Shown: positions 1 through 8,776, counted from the stretch's first letter. The stretch is 64,000 nucleotides of DNA from Rhizobium sp. CG5 (GCF_023701945.1 NZ_JABAEF010000010.1:165212-229211); one strand, 5' to 3'. The notes: generated from the letters alone by a model not told the origin. Numbers and translations: made by a program.

Positions 1-209
1 AAATCGGAGACGCCGCGCACATAGATCCAGTTCCACAGCTGGCTGACCCGCATCTTGACCTGCCGATCCGGCACGCCCTTGTCGCGCAGCTGCTCGCCCA
101 TCTCCTCGCGGCTGAGGCCGACCAGCGACGGTTTCAACGCGCCGGAGGAAGGCCTCGGGCCGGCCGACGGCGGGGTCTTGCGCTCGATGACGATTTCAGT
201 GGCAGCCAT
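1..209 (-). CDS. rlmN: RlmN, 23S rRNA/tRNA adenine-C2 methyltransferase (N-terminal part)
   Basis: First 69 codons of a gene that runs off the left edge. RlmN is a cytoplasmic radical-SAM enzyme that methylates C2 of A2503 in 23S rRNA and of A37 in some tRNAs. The visible part has a short variable leader, then [14 protein letters not shown] and [20 protein letters not shown], which match the helical N-terminal domain of rhizobial RlmN. The CxxxCxxC cluster motif lies outside the window. The ATG at 209-207 follows an AGAGGTG ribosome binding site. The call rests on remembered family similarity of a short piece. Confidence 0.8.
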   Translation of the reverse strand, partial: MAATEIVIERKTPPSAGPRPSSGALKPSLVGLSREEMGEQLRDKGVPDRQVKMRVSQLWNWIYVRGVSD

Positions 210-385
210 GCATCACCTCTTGCACCAAACCGGTCACGCTCCGCAGTCTTGAAGCGAAGTCGTGAACTCGGCCTGCAGTATCATAGAAAACCGGAAAGGC
301 CGAGCAAACGGCCGAAAGCTTTGGGCTCAAGCGCGGCGCTTTAGCATCAAAAAACGCCTTTGGCAAAAGGCTTCTGCACAAATGC

Positions 386-412
386 GAAAGGCTGGCATGG
401 CGCCAGCCTTTC
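386..412 (-). terminator. Hairpin downstream of the IalB-like gene
   Basis: Perfect 11-bp inverted repeat (GAAAGGCTGGC / GCCAGCCTTTC) with a 5-nt loop, 33 bp past the IalB-like stop codon. The T-run on the minus strand is weak, so termination may be inefficient and the rlmN gene downstream may receive read-through. Confidence 0.5.
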
Positions 413-444
413 AAAATCGCGACGGGACGGTCCGTCTTCAAACC

Positions 445-948
445 TTACTTGCAGGTCTCGATCTGCTTCAGGGCTGCCGAGATGCCGGCCAGCGAATAGG
501 TGTAGGACGTGGGTGTGCCGCGCGCCGATGTTGCCCTTACGGTCATCGCCTTGCCCGACTTCATCGCCGCCACCAGCGCCGGCTCTTCCGCCGCGTTCTC
601 CACCCAGGCAGCAGTCTCCTTGGTGAACATCACGAAAATCTTGCCGTCGATATCGACATTGACCTTCGAGGCATCCTTCAGGGTGTAGCCCATCATCGCC
701 TGCGGCTCGTAGGAAATGTTCTGGCCGGGCCGCTGCGACACGATGAAGAAGATATCGCCATGGTTGACGGAGGGCGGCTCCTTGCCGGTCGGAACGGACA
801 GCACGTAGCAGACCGTGCCGCTCGTCGCCTTGTAGGAGTAGGCACCCCAGGCCTTGAACTGCTCGATGCGTGTCGGGGACTGTGCCGAGGCCATGCCGGC
901 ACTTGCCAGCGTGAAGACGACTGCGGATGCGATACTTTTTACAAACAT
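445..948 (-). CDS. Invasion-associated locus B (IalB) family periplasmic protein
   Basis: A 167-residue secreted protein with a signal peptide (MFVKSIASAVVFTLASAGMA, cleavage probably after ASA-Q near residue 23). The body has the IalB fold hallmarks: an early W-x-AY-x-Y stretch, a C-Y-V-L core strand, repeated short beta motifs and a C-terminal Cys (ETCK). The family was named for Bartonella IalB, linked to erythrocyte entry, but in free-living rhizobia its role is unknown and probably envelope-related. It lies upstream of rlmN in the same direction, separated by a hairpin. Confidence 0.8.
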   Translation of the reverse strand: MFVKSIASAVVFTLASAGMASAQSPTRIEQFKAWGAYSYKATSGTVCYVLSVPTGKEPPSVNHGDIFFIVSQRPGQNISYEPQAMMGYTLKDASKVNVDIDGKIFVMFTKETAAWVENAAEEPALVAAMKSGKAMTVRATSARGTPTSYTYSLAGISAALKQIETCK

Positions 949-1026
949 GTTTTCCTGCCGGTTGTTTTTCCGTCAATTGTCCCGGTCGAACATGCCGGGC
1001 GTCCACCATCAAACTTGATTCAGTTT

Positions 1027-1054
1027 GACTTAATTTACGTTACCAAACCGTCAA
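1027..1054 (-). promoter_or_regulatory. Candidate sigma-70 promoter for the IalB-like gene
   Basis: On the minus strand, TTGACG (1054-1049), a 16-bp spacer and TAAGTC (1032-1027) lie about 80 bp upstream of the start codon in an AT-rich stretch. The -35 box is good and the -10 poor. This is a pattern match only. Confidence 0.3.
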
Positions 1055-1242
1055 CATCGCGGCGGTTGGTAGCTTAGACCGCTTCATTTTTGGCCAACGT
1101 ACCGGTTTTTCTACGGATTTTTTCAAGAAGTGCGAATGCCGGAAATCCGCCGGTATCGATGTGAAACACAAGGAATCGGGCGAGAATTGGGCTTGAGGCA
1201 GGATTTTACCGTGCAGGCCGCAAAGCCGGGCCTTGCGGCAGA

Positions 1243-1635
1243 TCAACTCTTCGTGGTTTCGGCCAGGTCTTCGTCGGCAAGCGCCCTGTCGGCGGCCAGA
1301 TAGTGACGGTCTTTGATATTGCTGTTGATCAGGGCGATGGCAGTCGTCAGCACGGCGATATCGTCGGTAAAGCCGATAAAGGCCAGGACATCGGGAACCA
1401 CGTCGATCGGCATGACGAAATAGCCAAGCGCCGCCAGCAGAACGCCACGCACCCGCAACGGGGTGTCGCGGTCGGTCGCGCAATAGAAGGCCGCAACGAC
1501 ATCGCGGCCCAGCGGCACCTGCCGGACAGCCTTCTTCAGGGTCGGCCAGAATTTGGCACGGACCGTCCGCTCCTGTTTTTCCTGGGTCGGTTCATCGCCC
1601 GGCAACAGGATCTCGCCTATCTTGATATCGTCCAT
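1243..1635 (-). CDS. YkvA/DUF1232 family small membrane protein
   Basis: A 130-residue protein with the DUF1232 core PLRVRGVLLAALGYFVMPID-VVPD-L-FIGFTDD around residues 65-100: a hydrophobic segment ending in the conserved P-(I/L)-D-x-(I/V)-P-D motif, then G-x-x-D-D. The function of the family is unknown; members are predicted inner-membrane proteins. ATG 1635 is chosen because GAGGA lies 7-8 bases upstream and the residues before it look non-coding. It is transcribed in the same direction as the PhhB gene, 50 bp downstream of that stop. Confidence 0.75.
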   Translation of the reverse strand: MDDIKIGEILLPGDEPTQEKQERTVRAKFWPTLKKAVRQVPLGRDVVAAFYCATDRDTPLRVRGVLLAALGYFVMPIDVVPDVLAFIGFTDDIAVLTTAIALINSNIKDRHYLAADRALADEDLAETTKS

Positions 1636-1685
1636 CGCCTCGTCCTCAACATTTGCAGTCGATATGGGGATCGGCCCGGGGAGTG

Positions 1686-1988
1686 TCAATTGCGCCGCTG
1701 TGCGGCCTTGTCCATCAGGCGCGCCAGCTCGAAGTCAAGTTCCGTCAGCCCGTCCGCGCTGTGAGTTGTCAAAGTGATCTCAACCCGCCGATAGACATTC
1801 GACCATTCCGGATGATGATCCAGTTTCTCGGCAAACAGCGCGCATTCGGCCATGAAGCCGAACGCTTCGGCAAAATCCCGGAACTCGAAATGGCGAACGA
1901 TCGATAAGCCGTCTTCGGAACGCTCCCAGCCATCAAGGTTTCGCAGGGCATCGTCGATTGCCTTGCTGTCCAGCTTTGCATATTTCAT
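1686..1988 (-). CDS. phhB: Pterin-4a-carbinolamine dehydratase
   Basis: A 100-residue protein of the PCD/DCoH family, which dehydrates 4a-hydroxytetrahydropterin formed by phenylalanine hydroxylase and so recycles the pterin cofactor. The catalytic signature is complete: [20 protein letters not shown] at residues 57-76, with the paired histidines, the tryptophan and the distal His, followed by the ADGLTELD loop. ATG 1988 has AAGGGCGG upstream; another ATG at 2009 would add seven residues. No phenylalanine hydroxylase gene is visible nearby. The start is 48 bp from the divergent phosphatase gene. Confidence 0.88.
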   Translation of the reverse strand: MKYAKLDSKAIDDALRNLDGWERSEDGLSIVRHFEFRDFAEAFGFMAECALFAEKLDHHPEWSNVYRRVEITLTTHSADGLTELDFELARLMDKAAQRRN

Positions 1989-2036
1989 GAATCCGCCCTT
2001 GTTTTGCATTTGTCGTCTCGCTGCGGAGATACCGGC

Positions 2037-2540
2037 ATGAACACCCACCCCATCCTGTTCGTCTGCATGGGAAACATCTGCCGATCGCCGCTTGGCGAAG
2101 GTATCTTCAGGCACCTTGCCATCAACGCCGGGAAAGCCGATTTGTTTCCCTGCTCGTCGGCCGGAACGGGGAATTGGCATGCCGGCAATAGGCCCGACAG
2201 CCGATCGGTCGCGGTGGCGGCACGCCATGGCATCGACATATCAGGGCAGCGCGCCCGCCAGATCGAACCCGCCGATTTCGACCGCTTTGCCCTGATCCTT
2301 GCCATGGACCACGACAATCTTGCCGGCATCCGGCGGGTGGCACCGGCCTCGGCGGCGAGCCGCATCGATCTCTTCAGCGCCTATGCGACAGGCGCCGATG
2401 TCGACATACCGGATCCCTACTATGGTGGCCCCGATGGGTTCGAGACCGTCTACAGCATGGTTTTTTCCGGCTGCAGCTCCCTGCTCGCCAGGCTGACCGA
2501 CGAGCGCTCGTGCAGCGGGAACACTTCCTCGGTCAGGTAG
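2037..2540 (+). CDS. Low-molecular-weight protein-tyrosine phosphatase
   Basis: A 167-residue cytosolic phosphatase of the LMW-PTP family. The P-loop C-x5-R is present as [10 protein letters not shown] (Cys10 nucleophile, Arg16), and the general acid Asp126 lies in DPYYGG. These enzymes act on tyrosine-phosphorylated proteins, often BY-kinases of polysaccharide export, but no such partner is encoded here. ATG 2037 has GGAGA upstream and places the P-loop at the usual position. The last 91 bp overlap the convergent thpR gene, so both C-termini are read from the same DNA; the ending after LLARL looks non-conserved. Confidence 0.88.
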   Translation: MNTHPILFVCMGNICRSPLGEGIFRHLAINAGKADLFPCSSAGTGNWHAGNRPDSRSVAVAARHGIDISGQRARQIEPADFDRFALILAMDHDNLAGIRRVAPASAASRIDLFSAYATGADVDIPDPYYGGPDGFETVYSMVFSGCSSLLARLTDERSCSGNTSSVR

Positions 2541-3040
2541 GGCCCGCCGCCGACCGATTCCCGCGACGACAGCAGCACGAAGCGCGACACGGAAAACAGC
2601 GAGGTCTGGAAATTGCCGCGGCCGGCAAGGTAATGCACGACATCGTCGACGCGCGCCGATTTCAGCCGCGCCAAAGTGACATGCGGCATGAACTTGCGCG
2701 GATCCGGCGGCAGACCGATCCGCTGGCAGATGCGTTCGATCTCACCCTGCAGCGCGGACATTTCCGGCGTCGGGGTCACGCCGGCCCAGATGGAATGCGG
2801 CTTCTTCGAACCGAAGGAACCGATGCCGTTGAGGCTCAGCTGGAATTCCGGACGATCGATCCGGTCCAGCCGATCGACGATCTCGTCGGCGGTACGACCG
2901 TCGACATCGCCGATGAAGCGCAGGGTGATGTGATAATTTTCCACGTCGATCCATCGGGCTCCGGGAAGCCCTCCGCGCAGCAATGAAAGGCTCATCGCCG
3001 CATTACGCGGAATTTCGAGGGCAGTGAATAATCTCGGCAT
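2450..3040 (-). CDS. thpR: RNA 2',3'-cyclic phosphodiesterase (LigT/ThpR)
   Basis: A 196-residue member of the 2H phosphoesterase family, which opens 2',3'-cyclic phosphates on RNA and can ligate tRNA halves in vitro. Both catalytic H-x-T motifs are visible: HITL at residues 37-40 and HVTL at 120-123, in the usual pseudo-symmetric arrangement. The start MPRLFTALEIP is typical of the family. The C-terminus after residue 165 is longer than most and overlaps the convergent phosphatase gene by 91 bp; [18 protein letters not shown] is probably not conserved. Confidence 0.87.
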   Translation of the reverse strand: MPRLFTALEIPRNAAMSLSLLRGGLPGARWIDVENYHITLRFIGDVDGRTADEIVDRLDRIDRPEFQLSLNGIGSFGSKKPHSIWAGVTPTPEMSALQGEIERICQRIGLPPDPRKFMPHVTLARLKSARVDDVVHYLAGRGNFQTSLFSVSRFVLLSSRESVGGGPYLTEEVFPLHERSSVSLASRELQPEKTML

Positions 3041-3151
3041 GGCGAGCTCCCCGAATCTTTTGCAGACGCTAACAGCGAATCATGCAATCGAAATTCACGC
3101 AAGCCCCAAGCTTTGGGAGTCATTTTTTAACGTTAAAACCGCAAAGCTTTG

Positions 3152-3805
3152 CTACTCGGTTTTGGCCGGAAGCGTGGCGATAAACTGCTCGATCTGCGGC
3201 AGCATCAGACCGGCCATCACACCAACGCCTTCAGCGTTCGGATGCATGCCGTCATCGAGCTTGAGGCCGGCCTCGGTGATCACGCCATCCAGGATAAACG
3301 GATAGAGCGGCAGCGTGTGCTTGTCGGCAAGCCTCTGATAAATCCCGTTAAACCGCTTCTGGTACTCGTCGCCCATATTGGGTGGCGCCAGCATGCCGAC
3401 CAGCAGAATGCCGACCTTCTTCTCCTTCAGCCGCGTGATGATCGCCTCAAGGTTCTTCTCGGTTTCTTCCGGCGCAATGCCGCGCAGCGCATCGTTGGCG
3501 CCCAGTTCCAGGATCACCCCGTCGGTGCCGTCCGGTACCGACCAGTCGACCCTCGAAAGGCCGCCGGCGCTGGTATCCCCGGAGACGCCGGCATTGGTGA
3601 CCACAACATTCAGGCCCTTTTCCTGCAATGATTTTTGCAGTTGCGCCGGCAGGGAGTCCTGGTCGGCCAGTTGATAGCCGGCCATCAGGCTGTCGCCGAG
3701 ACCGACCAATTGTACTGCTTTGTCCTGCGCACCGGCGGAGGTCGCCATGGAGACTAAGGCCGCCATCATGACGCCGAATTGAAGGATCGCCGCTTTAAAT
3801 CTCAT
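3152..3805 (-). CDS. tesA: Periplasmic GDSL arylesterase/thioesterase I (TesA-like)
   Basis: A 217-residue SGNH hydrolase with a signal peptide (residues 1-26, cleavage at AGA-Q). The four blocks are all visible: GDSL with Ser39 in GLGDSLMAGY, a block II Gly in NAGVSGDTS, GAND at 102-105 with Asn104, and DGMHPN with Asp185 and His188. The enzyme hydrolyses acyl esters or thioesters in the periplasm; the natural substrate is uncertain. It is divergent from the YbbA/YbbP-type ABC genes, the same neighbourhood as tesA-ybbA-ybbP in enterobacteria, which suggests a shared lipid or envelope role. Confidence 0.88.
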   Translation of the reverse strand: MRFKAAILQFGVMMAALVSMATSAGAQDKAVQLVGLGDSLMAGYQLADQDSLPAQLQKSLQEKGLNVVVTNAGVSGDTSAGGLSRVDWSVPDGTDGVILELGANDALRGIAPEETEKNLEAIITRLKEKKVGILLVGMLAPPNMGDEYQKRFNGIYQRLADKHTLPLYPFILDGVITEAGLKLDDGMHPNAEGVGVMAGLMLPQIEQFIATLPAKTE

Positions 3806-3889
3806 CTTACGTTCCCTAGATTGGTCCTGACAACGCCATGCCGGCAGGCCCGCCCATTTCCCGAAGACTGCAATATAGGACGGAATCTC

Positions 3890-4603
3890 GTGAGAAAAAC
3901 CATCATCGAGCTAAAGGGTGCTGATCTGACGCTCGGGAATGCCGCGGCCACCGTCCATGTTCTCAAAGGAATCGACCTGACCATCGCCGAAGGCGAGGCG
4001 ATCGGGATCGTCGGACCCTCCGGATCCGGCAAGTCGACATTGCTGATGGTGCTGGCCGGCCTGGAGCGGCTGGATACCGGCGAGATCCATATCAACGGCA
4101 CGGCCCTGCACAGGCTGGGCGAAGACAAGCTGGCCGAATTCCGCGGCCGCAATATCGGCATCGTCTTCCAGTCCTTCCATCTGATTGCCAACATGACGGC
4201 CCTGGAAAATGTCGCCGTGCCGCTGGAACTGGCCAATATCCGCAACCCGTTCGAGATCGCCCGCAAGGAACTGGTCGCCGTCGGCCTTGGCGAGCGGCTG
4301 AACCATTATCCCGGCCAGCTGTCGGGCGGCGAGCAGCAGCGCGTTGCCATCGCCCGGGCGCTCGCCCCCAATCCCACCGTGCTGATTGCCGATGAGCCGA
4401 CCGGCAACCTCGACGGCGCGACCGGCCGCCAGATCGCCGACCTGCTGTTTGCCAAGCAGGCCGAACGCCAGACCACGCTGATCCTCGTCACCCATGATCC
4501 GGCGCTAGCGGCGCGCTGCTCGCGCCAGGTCCGCGTCAATTCCGGCCGGTTGGAAAAAGACGACACGGCACCAGCCGTCCCCGGCGAGACGGTCCTCGCA
4601 TGA
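3890..4603 (+). CDS. ABC transporter ATP-binding protein (YbbA/LolD-like)
   Basis: A 237-residue ATPase of the MacB/LolD class. Walker A is GPSGSGKST (42-50), the signature is LSGGEQQR (144-151), Walker B is VLIADEP (164-170) and the H-loop is VTHDP. It energises the large FtsX-type permease encoded immediately downstream (ATGA overlap). GTG 3890 is chosen because AGGACGG lies at good spacing and the family starts a few residues before the first beta strand; the ATG at 3779 would overlap the divergent tesA start. The likely substrate is a hydrophobic or envelope molecule, as proposed for YbbAP, but this is inference. Confidence 0.87.
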   Translation: MRKTIIELKGADLTLGNAAATVHVLKGIDLTIAEGEAIGIVGPSGSGKSTLLMVLAGLERLDTGEIHINGTALHRLGEDKLAEFRGRNIGIVFQSFHLIANMTALENVAVPLELANIRNPFEIARKELVAVGLGERLNHYPGQLSGGEQQRVAIARALAPNPTVLIADEPTGNLDGATGRQIADLLFAKQAERQTTLILVTHDPALAARCSRQVRVNSGRLEKDDTAPAVPGETVLA

Positions 4604-7146
4604 GCGCCTTCCTGCCGCGCCTCAAGGTCGCCTTCCAGCTGGCGCTGCGCGAAATGCGCGGCGGGTTGAAGGGTTTCTATATCTTCCTTGCCTGCATCGC
4701 GCTGGGCACCGGCGCCATCGCCGCCGTCAATTCGGTCTCGACTTCGATCACCCGGTCGATCGCGACGCAGGGCCAGTCCTTGCTGGCCGGCGACATCCGC
4801 TTCGAGCTGAACAATCGCGAGGCGACATCTCAGGAGCGGCAATTCCTCGACGCTCTCGGCACGGTCTCCGTCTCGACCAATCTGCGCTCCATGGCGCGGC
4901 TGCCGGACGGGTCCGACCAGTCGCTGGTCGAGATTAAGGCTGTCGACGATGTCTATCCCCTCTACGGCACGCTGAAAACCGAGCCGCAGCAGCCGCTGGC
5001 CGGTCTTCTGACGAAACAGGGTGATGCCTATGGTGCCGTGGTCGCGCCCCTGCTGATCGATCGGATGGGCCTATCCATTGGTGACGAGATGCTGGTCGGC
5101 AATGCCCGCATCAGGATCACCGGCACGATCGTTTCGGAACCCGACGCCATTTCCGAAGGCTTCGGCTTTGCACCCCGCCTTCTGACCAGCCGCGACGCTT
5201 TGCAGGCCTCGGGCCTGATCCAGACCGGCAGCCTCGTCGAGCAGGTCTACAAGATCCGCCTGACGCCGCCAGCCAGGGATTTCGAGGCGATCCGCGCCGA
5301 CGCCACGAAAACCGTGCCCAATGCCGGCTGGTCGATCCGCACCAGCGACCGGGCCGCACCATCGCTGACCGAAAACGTCGTGCGTTTCTCGCAATTCCTG
5401 ACCCTGGTCGGCTTGACTGCCCTGATCGTCGGCGGCGTCGGCGTGGCCAATGCCGTGCGCGCCTTCCTCGATTCCAAACGCACCGTGATTGCCACCCTCA
5501 AATGCTTAGGCGCCCCGGTCTCGGTGGTGGTCATGGTCTATTTCTTCCAGATTGCCATCATCGCTGTGATCGGCATCCTGCTCGGCCTGGTGATCGGCGC
5601 CATTGCCCCGATGATCGCCAGCTATTATCTGGCGCAATTCCTGCCGATTTCGGCCAGCCCCGCCCTCTATCCCGGCGCCCTGGCCCTGGCCGCGCTGTTC
5701 GGCGCGCTGACCGCCCTTGCCTTTGCCATCGTGCCGCTCGGCCATTCCCGCGAAGTACCAGCCACGGCGCTGTTTCGCGAAAACGGCTTCGAATCGCGCG
5801 GCCTGCCCTCCTGGCCCTATCTGCTGGCCACAGCCATCGCCATTCTGAGCCTGGCCGGCCTTGCGGTGTTTTCGGCCTATGATCGTCGCCTGGCGCTGAT
5901 CTTCCTCGTCGCCATGGCCTCGGGCTTCGTCGTGCTGCGCCTGGTCGCGGTCGGGGTCGCTGCCCTTGCCCGCCGCAGCCCGCGCCTGCCTTCGGCGGCC
6001 TTAAGGCTTGCCATCGGCAATATCCATCGGCCCGGCGCCTTGACCCCCTCGGTCATCCTGTCGCTCGGCCTCGGCCTTGCCCTTCTGGTTACGCTAGCGC
6101 TGATCGACGGCAACCTGCGCCGCGAACTGATCGGCAACCTGCCGGAGCGGGCGCCCAACTTCTTCTTCGTCGACATCCAGCGCAACGATCTCGACAGCTT
6201 CCGCTCCATCCTCAAGGACAAGGCGCCAAACGGCCAGATCGTTGAAGTGCCCATGCTGCGCGGCCGCATCCTTGCTTTCAATGGCACCGATGTCGCCAAG
6301 ATGGAGGTGCCGCCGGAAGGCCGCTGGGTGCTGCGCGGCGACCGCGGCATCACCTATAGCGAGACGATCCCGGAAAATGCCGCGGTCACCCAAGGGGCGT
6401 GGTGGCCGGCCAACTATACCGGCGAGCCGCTCGTCTCGTTTTCCGAGCAGGAGGCGCTCGAACTCGGCTTGAAGATCGGCGACACCGTCACCGTCAACGT
6501 GCTGGGGCGCAACATCACCGCGAAGATATCCAACTTCCGCAAGGTCGAGTGGGAATCCCTGTCGATCAATTTCGTGATGGTCTTCTCGCCGAACACCTTT
6601 GCCGGTGCACCCCATGCCTGGCTTGCCACCTTGACGGATGCAACGGCCACGCCCGAAACCGAGGCGATGATCCTGCGCACTGTCACCCAGAAGCACCCGA
6701 CCATCACCAGCGTGCGGGTCAAGGATGCGCTCGATGTCGTCAACAGCCTCGTTGGCCAGCTGGCAACCGCGATCCGTGCCGCAGCGGCGATCGCCCTGCT
6801 GTCGTCGGTCCTGGTCCTGGCCGGTGCGCTGGCCGCCGGTAACCGGGCCCGCACCCATGACGCCGTGGTGCTGAAGACGCTCGGCGCCACCCGCGCCACG
6901 CTGATCCGCGCCTTCACCTACGAATATCTGCTGCTGGGCGTGGCGACCGCGATCTTCGCGCTGCTAGCCGGCGGCACGGCCGCATGGTTTGTGGTGACCC
7001 AGGTCATGAACCTGCCGTCCTCCTTCCTGCCGACCGTGGCGCTCTCGACGCTGGCCATTGCCATGATCACGACGATCGGCATCGGTCTGGCCGGCACCTG
7101 GCGCATTCTCGGCCAGAAGGCGGCACCTGTGCTTAGGGAACTCTAG
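4600..7146 (+). CDS. FtsX-family ABC transporter permease (YbbP-like)
   Basis: An 848-residue inner-membrane protein. The layout is one N-terminal helix (around 20-42), a large periplasmic domain (45-255), a four-helix FtsX block (around 260-400, with VGGVGVANAVRAFLDSKR), an internal helix pair and second FtsX block, and a C-terminal helix set with LKTLGATRATL near 760. This ten-helix duplicated form is that of YbbP rather than LolC/E or MacB. It overlaps the ATPase gene by 4 bp. Known relatives use mechanotransmission instead of classical transport; the cargo is unknown. Confidence 0.87.
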   Translation: MSAFLPRLKVAFQLALREMRGGLKGFYIFLACIALGTGAIAAVNSVSTSITRSIATQGQSLLAGDIRFELNNREATSQERQFLDALGTVSVSTNLRSMARLPDGSDQSLVEIKAVDDVYPLYGTLKTEPQQPLAGLLTKQGDAYGAVVAPLLIDRMGLSIGDEMLVGNARIRITGTIVSEPDAISEGFGFAPRLLTSRDALQASGLIQTGSLVEQVYKIRLTPPARDFEAIRADATKTVPNAGWSIRTSDRAAPSLTENVVRFSQFLTLVGLTALIVGGVGVANAVRAFLDSKRTVIATLKCLGAPVSVVVMVYFFQIAIIAVIGILLGLVIGAIAPMIASYYLAQFLPISASPALYPGALALAALFGALTALAFAIVPLGHSREVPATALFRENGFESRGLPSWPYLLATAIAILSLAGLAVFSAYDRRLALIFLVAMASGFVVLRLVAVGVAALARRSPRLPSAALRLAIGNIHRPGALTPSVILSLGLGLALLVTLALIDGNLRRELIGNLPERAPNFFFVDIQRNDLDSFRSILKDKAPNGQIVEVPMLRGRILAFNGTDVAKMEVPPEGRWVLRGDRGITYSETIPENAAVTQGAWWPANYTGEPLVSFSEQEALELGLKIGDTVTVNVLGRNITAKISNFRKVEWESLSINFVMVFSPNTFAGAPHAWLATLTDATATPETEAMILRTVTQKHPTITSVRVKDALDVVNSLVGQLATAIRAAAAIALLSSVLVLAGALAAGNRARTHDAVVLKTLGATRATLIRAFTYEYLLLGVATAIFALLAGGTAAWFVVTQVMNLPSSFLPTVALSTLAIAMITTIGIGLAGTWRILGQKAAPVLREL

Positions 7147-7180
7147 GCGCCGTTGCACCTCCGAACAGCGATGAACTTGT

Positions 7181-7210
7181 CGTGAGCCGCAGGCCCGTGG
7201 GCGGCTCACG
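7181..7210 (+). terminator. Strong hairpin after the ABC permease gene
   Basis: Perfect 10-bp inverted repeat (CGTGAGCCGC / GCGGCTCACG) with a 10-nt loop, 34 bp past the permease stop. There is no T-run, so it may be an mRNA 3'-end stabiliser or a Rho-dependent end rather than an intrinsic terminator. Confidence 0.4.
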
Positions 7211-7279
7211 GCCGCGTCCGGCGCATTTCCAAGCCCTTGGGTCTTGTACCGGCATCGATATCACCTCATATTGGAGATA

Positions 7280-7321
7280 GGCATGCTGGAGCTCCGCAGC
7301 GGCGCCTGGGAATGATGTCCC
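7280..7321 (+). ncRNA. Candidate structured leader upstream of the YbhL-type gene
   Basis: Two small hairpins occur in the 5' leader: GGC..GCTG..CAGC..GCC (7280-7306) and GGGA..TCCC (7308-7321), followed by an A-rich stretch and the GAGGAAAA ribosome binding site. A 'ybhL' leader motif is described in Rhizobiales upstream of exactly this gene family. I recognise the context, not the consensus, so identity is uncertain. Confidence 0.35.
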
Positions 7322-7359
7322 GACACCGTAAACAACTCGGAGCTTATAAAGAGGAAAAA

Positions 7360-8103
7360 ATGTCTGATCTTCGTAACTACCAAGGCAGGATGGCGCAGAA
7401 CAATGCGCAGTCCGCGACGATGATTGATGAAGGCCTGCGCGCCTATATGCTCAAGGTTTACAACCTGATGGCATTGGGTCTGGTCATCACCGGCATCGCA
7501 TCCTATCTGTCGTTCCAGTTCGCGGTCGATAACGGCCAGCTGACGGCGTTCGGCCAGGCCATCTATGCCAGCCCGCTGAAATGGTTGGTCATTCTGGCGC
7601 CAGTCGGCATGGTCTTCTTCCTGAGTTTCCGCATCGAAAAGATGAGCGTGTCCGCAGCGCAGACGACCTTCTGGGTCTATGCGGCTCTGATGGGCCTGTC
7701 GCTGTCGTCGATCTTCCTGATCTATACCGGCCAGAGCATCGTCCAGACCTTCTTCGTGACCGCTGCATCCTTCGGTGCCCTGTCGCTCTACGGCTACACC
7801 ACCAAGAAGAGCCTGTCGGCCATGGGTTCGTTCCTGATCATGGGTCTGTTCGGCCTGATCATCGCCTCGATCGTCAACATCTTCCTGGCCTCCTCGGCTC
7901 TGGAATTTGCGATCTCGGCGATCGGCGTGCTGATCTTTGCGGGCCTCACCGCCTACGACACCCAGCGCATCAAGGAATCTTACTTTGAAGCCGACAGCCA
8001 GGACGGCGCAAGCCGCAAGGCGATCATGGGCGCTCTGACGCTCTATCTCGACTTCATCAACCTGTTCCTGTTCATGCTGCGTTTCCTCGGAAACCGCGAA
8101 TAG
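7360..8103 (+). CDS. Bax inhibitor-1 (YbhL/YccA) family membrane protein
   Basis: A 247-residue protein with a soluble N-terminus (1-28) and seven predicted membrane segments. Family motifs include the helix ending YTGQSIVQTF, GYTTKKSLSAMGSFLIMGL near 150-168, GLTAYDTQRIKE near 205-216 (a conserved Asp in the last helices) and a C-terminal LYLDFINLFLFMLRFLG. Related proteins such as BsYetJ are pH-sensitive calcium leak channels; other bacterial members affect FtsH or membrane stress. ATG 7360 follows GAGGAAAAA; upstream in-frame codons do not look like coding sequence. A diverged paralogue is encoded at 39305-40021. Confidence 0.88.
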   Translation: MSDLRNYQGRMAQNNAQSATMIDEGLRAYMLKVYNLMALGLVITGIASYLSFQFAVDNGQLTAFGQAIYASPLKWLVILAPVGMVFFLSFRIEKMSVSAAQTTFWVYAALMGLSLSSIFLIYTGQSIVQTFFVTAASFGALSLYGYTTKKSLSAMGSFLIMGLFGLIIASIVNIFLASSALEFAISAIGVLIFAGLTAYDTQRIKESYFEADSQDGASRKAIMGALTLYLDFINLFLFMLRFLGNRE

Positions 8104-8124
8104 TCTGAACGGACAACAATTGAG

Positions 8125-8150
8125 AAAAGGCGGCTCCGGCCGCCTTTTTT
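8125..8150 (+). terminator. Intrinsic terminator of the YbhL-type gene
   Basis: A-tract, GGCGGC / GCCGCC stem with a TCCG tetraloop, then six T residues; 22 bp past the stop codon. A textbook Rho-independent terminator. Confidence 0.85.
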
Positions 8151-8216
8151 GTGTCTTGAACTGAACAGGCCGATTGGTGATGATGAACAGTCTCTCCCTC
8201 GCTCGATGAGCCTTTC

Positions 8217-8774
8217 ATGACATTCATGCTTCGAAATGCCTGCGCGGCCGACATCCCGTCGATTGCCGAGATTTATCGCGATGCTGTCCTGACCGGGACG
8301 GCAAGCTACGAACTGGCACCGCCGAGCGAGGCTGACATGGCCGAGCGCCTTTCCGCCATCACCGGCCGCGGCTATCCCTACATTGCCGCCGAGGGGCCGG
8401 ACGGGCGCCTGCTCGGCTATGCCTATGCCTCGGCCTTTCGCACCCGCCCGGCCTATCGCTGGCTTGTCGAGGATTCCATCTATATCGCAGAGAATGCCCG
8501 CGGCCTGGGGCTCGGCAAGGCCTTGCTGAGCGAACTGGTGGCCCGCTGCACGGCGCTCGGCTTTCGCCAGATGGTGGCCGTGATCGGCGGGGCCAGCGAG
8601 GCCTCCGTCGGTGTGCATCGGGCCTGCGGCTTCGAACTGTCCGGCACGCTGAAAGGCACCGGCTTCAAGCACGGGCGCTGGCTGGATACCGTCCTGATGC
8701 AGCGCGCCCTCGGGCAGGGGCTCACCACGGATCCCGACGAAACGGCCTATCCCGGCACGCTCTATGAAGGGTGA
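8217..8774 (+). CDS. GNAT N-acetyltransferase (phosphinothricin acetyltransferase-like)
   Basis: A 185-residue GNAT enzyme resembling Pat/MnaT (YncA). Diagnostic stretches are IPSIAEIYRDAVLTGTASYE at the N-terminus, YAYASAFRTRPAYRWLVEDSIYI in the central sheet, the acetyl-CoA pyrophosphate loop ARGLGLGKALL near residues 94-104, and GFKHGRWLDTVLMQ near the C-terminus. The substrate is an amine of an amino-acid analogue (phosphinothricin, methionine sulfoximine) in characterised relatives; the native substrate is unknown. ATG 8226 is an alternative start. It converges with the DUF2794 gene, with 2 bp between stops. Confidence 0.82.
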   Translation: MTFMLRNACAADIPSIAEIYRDAVLTGTASYELAPPSEADMAERLSAITGRGYPYIAAEGPDGRLLGYAYASAFRTRPAYRWLVEDSIYIAENARGLGLGKALLSELVARCTALGFRQMVAVIGGASEASVGVHRACGFELSGTLKGTGFKHGRWLDTVLMQRALGQGLTTDPDETAYPGTLYEG

Positions 8775-8776
8775 GC

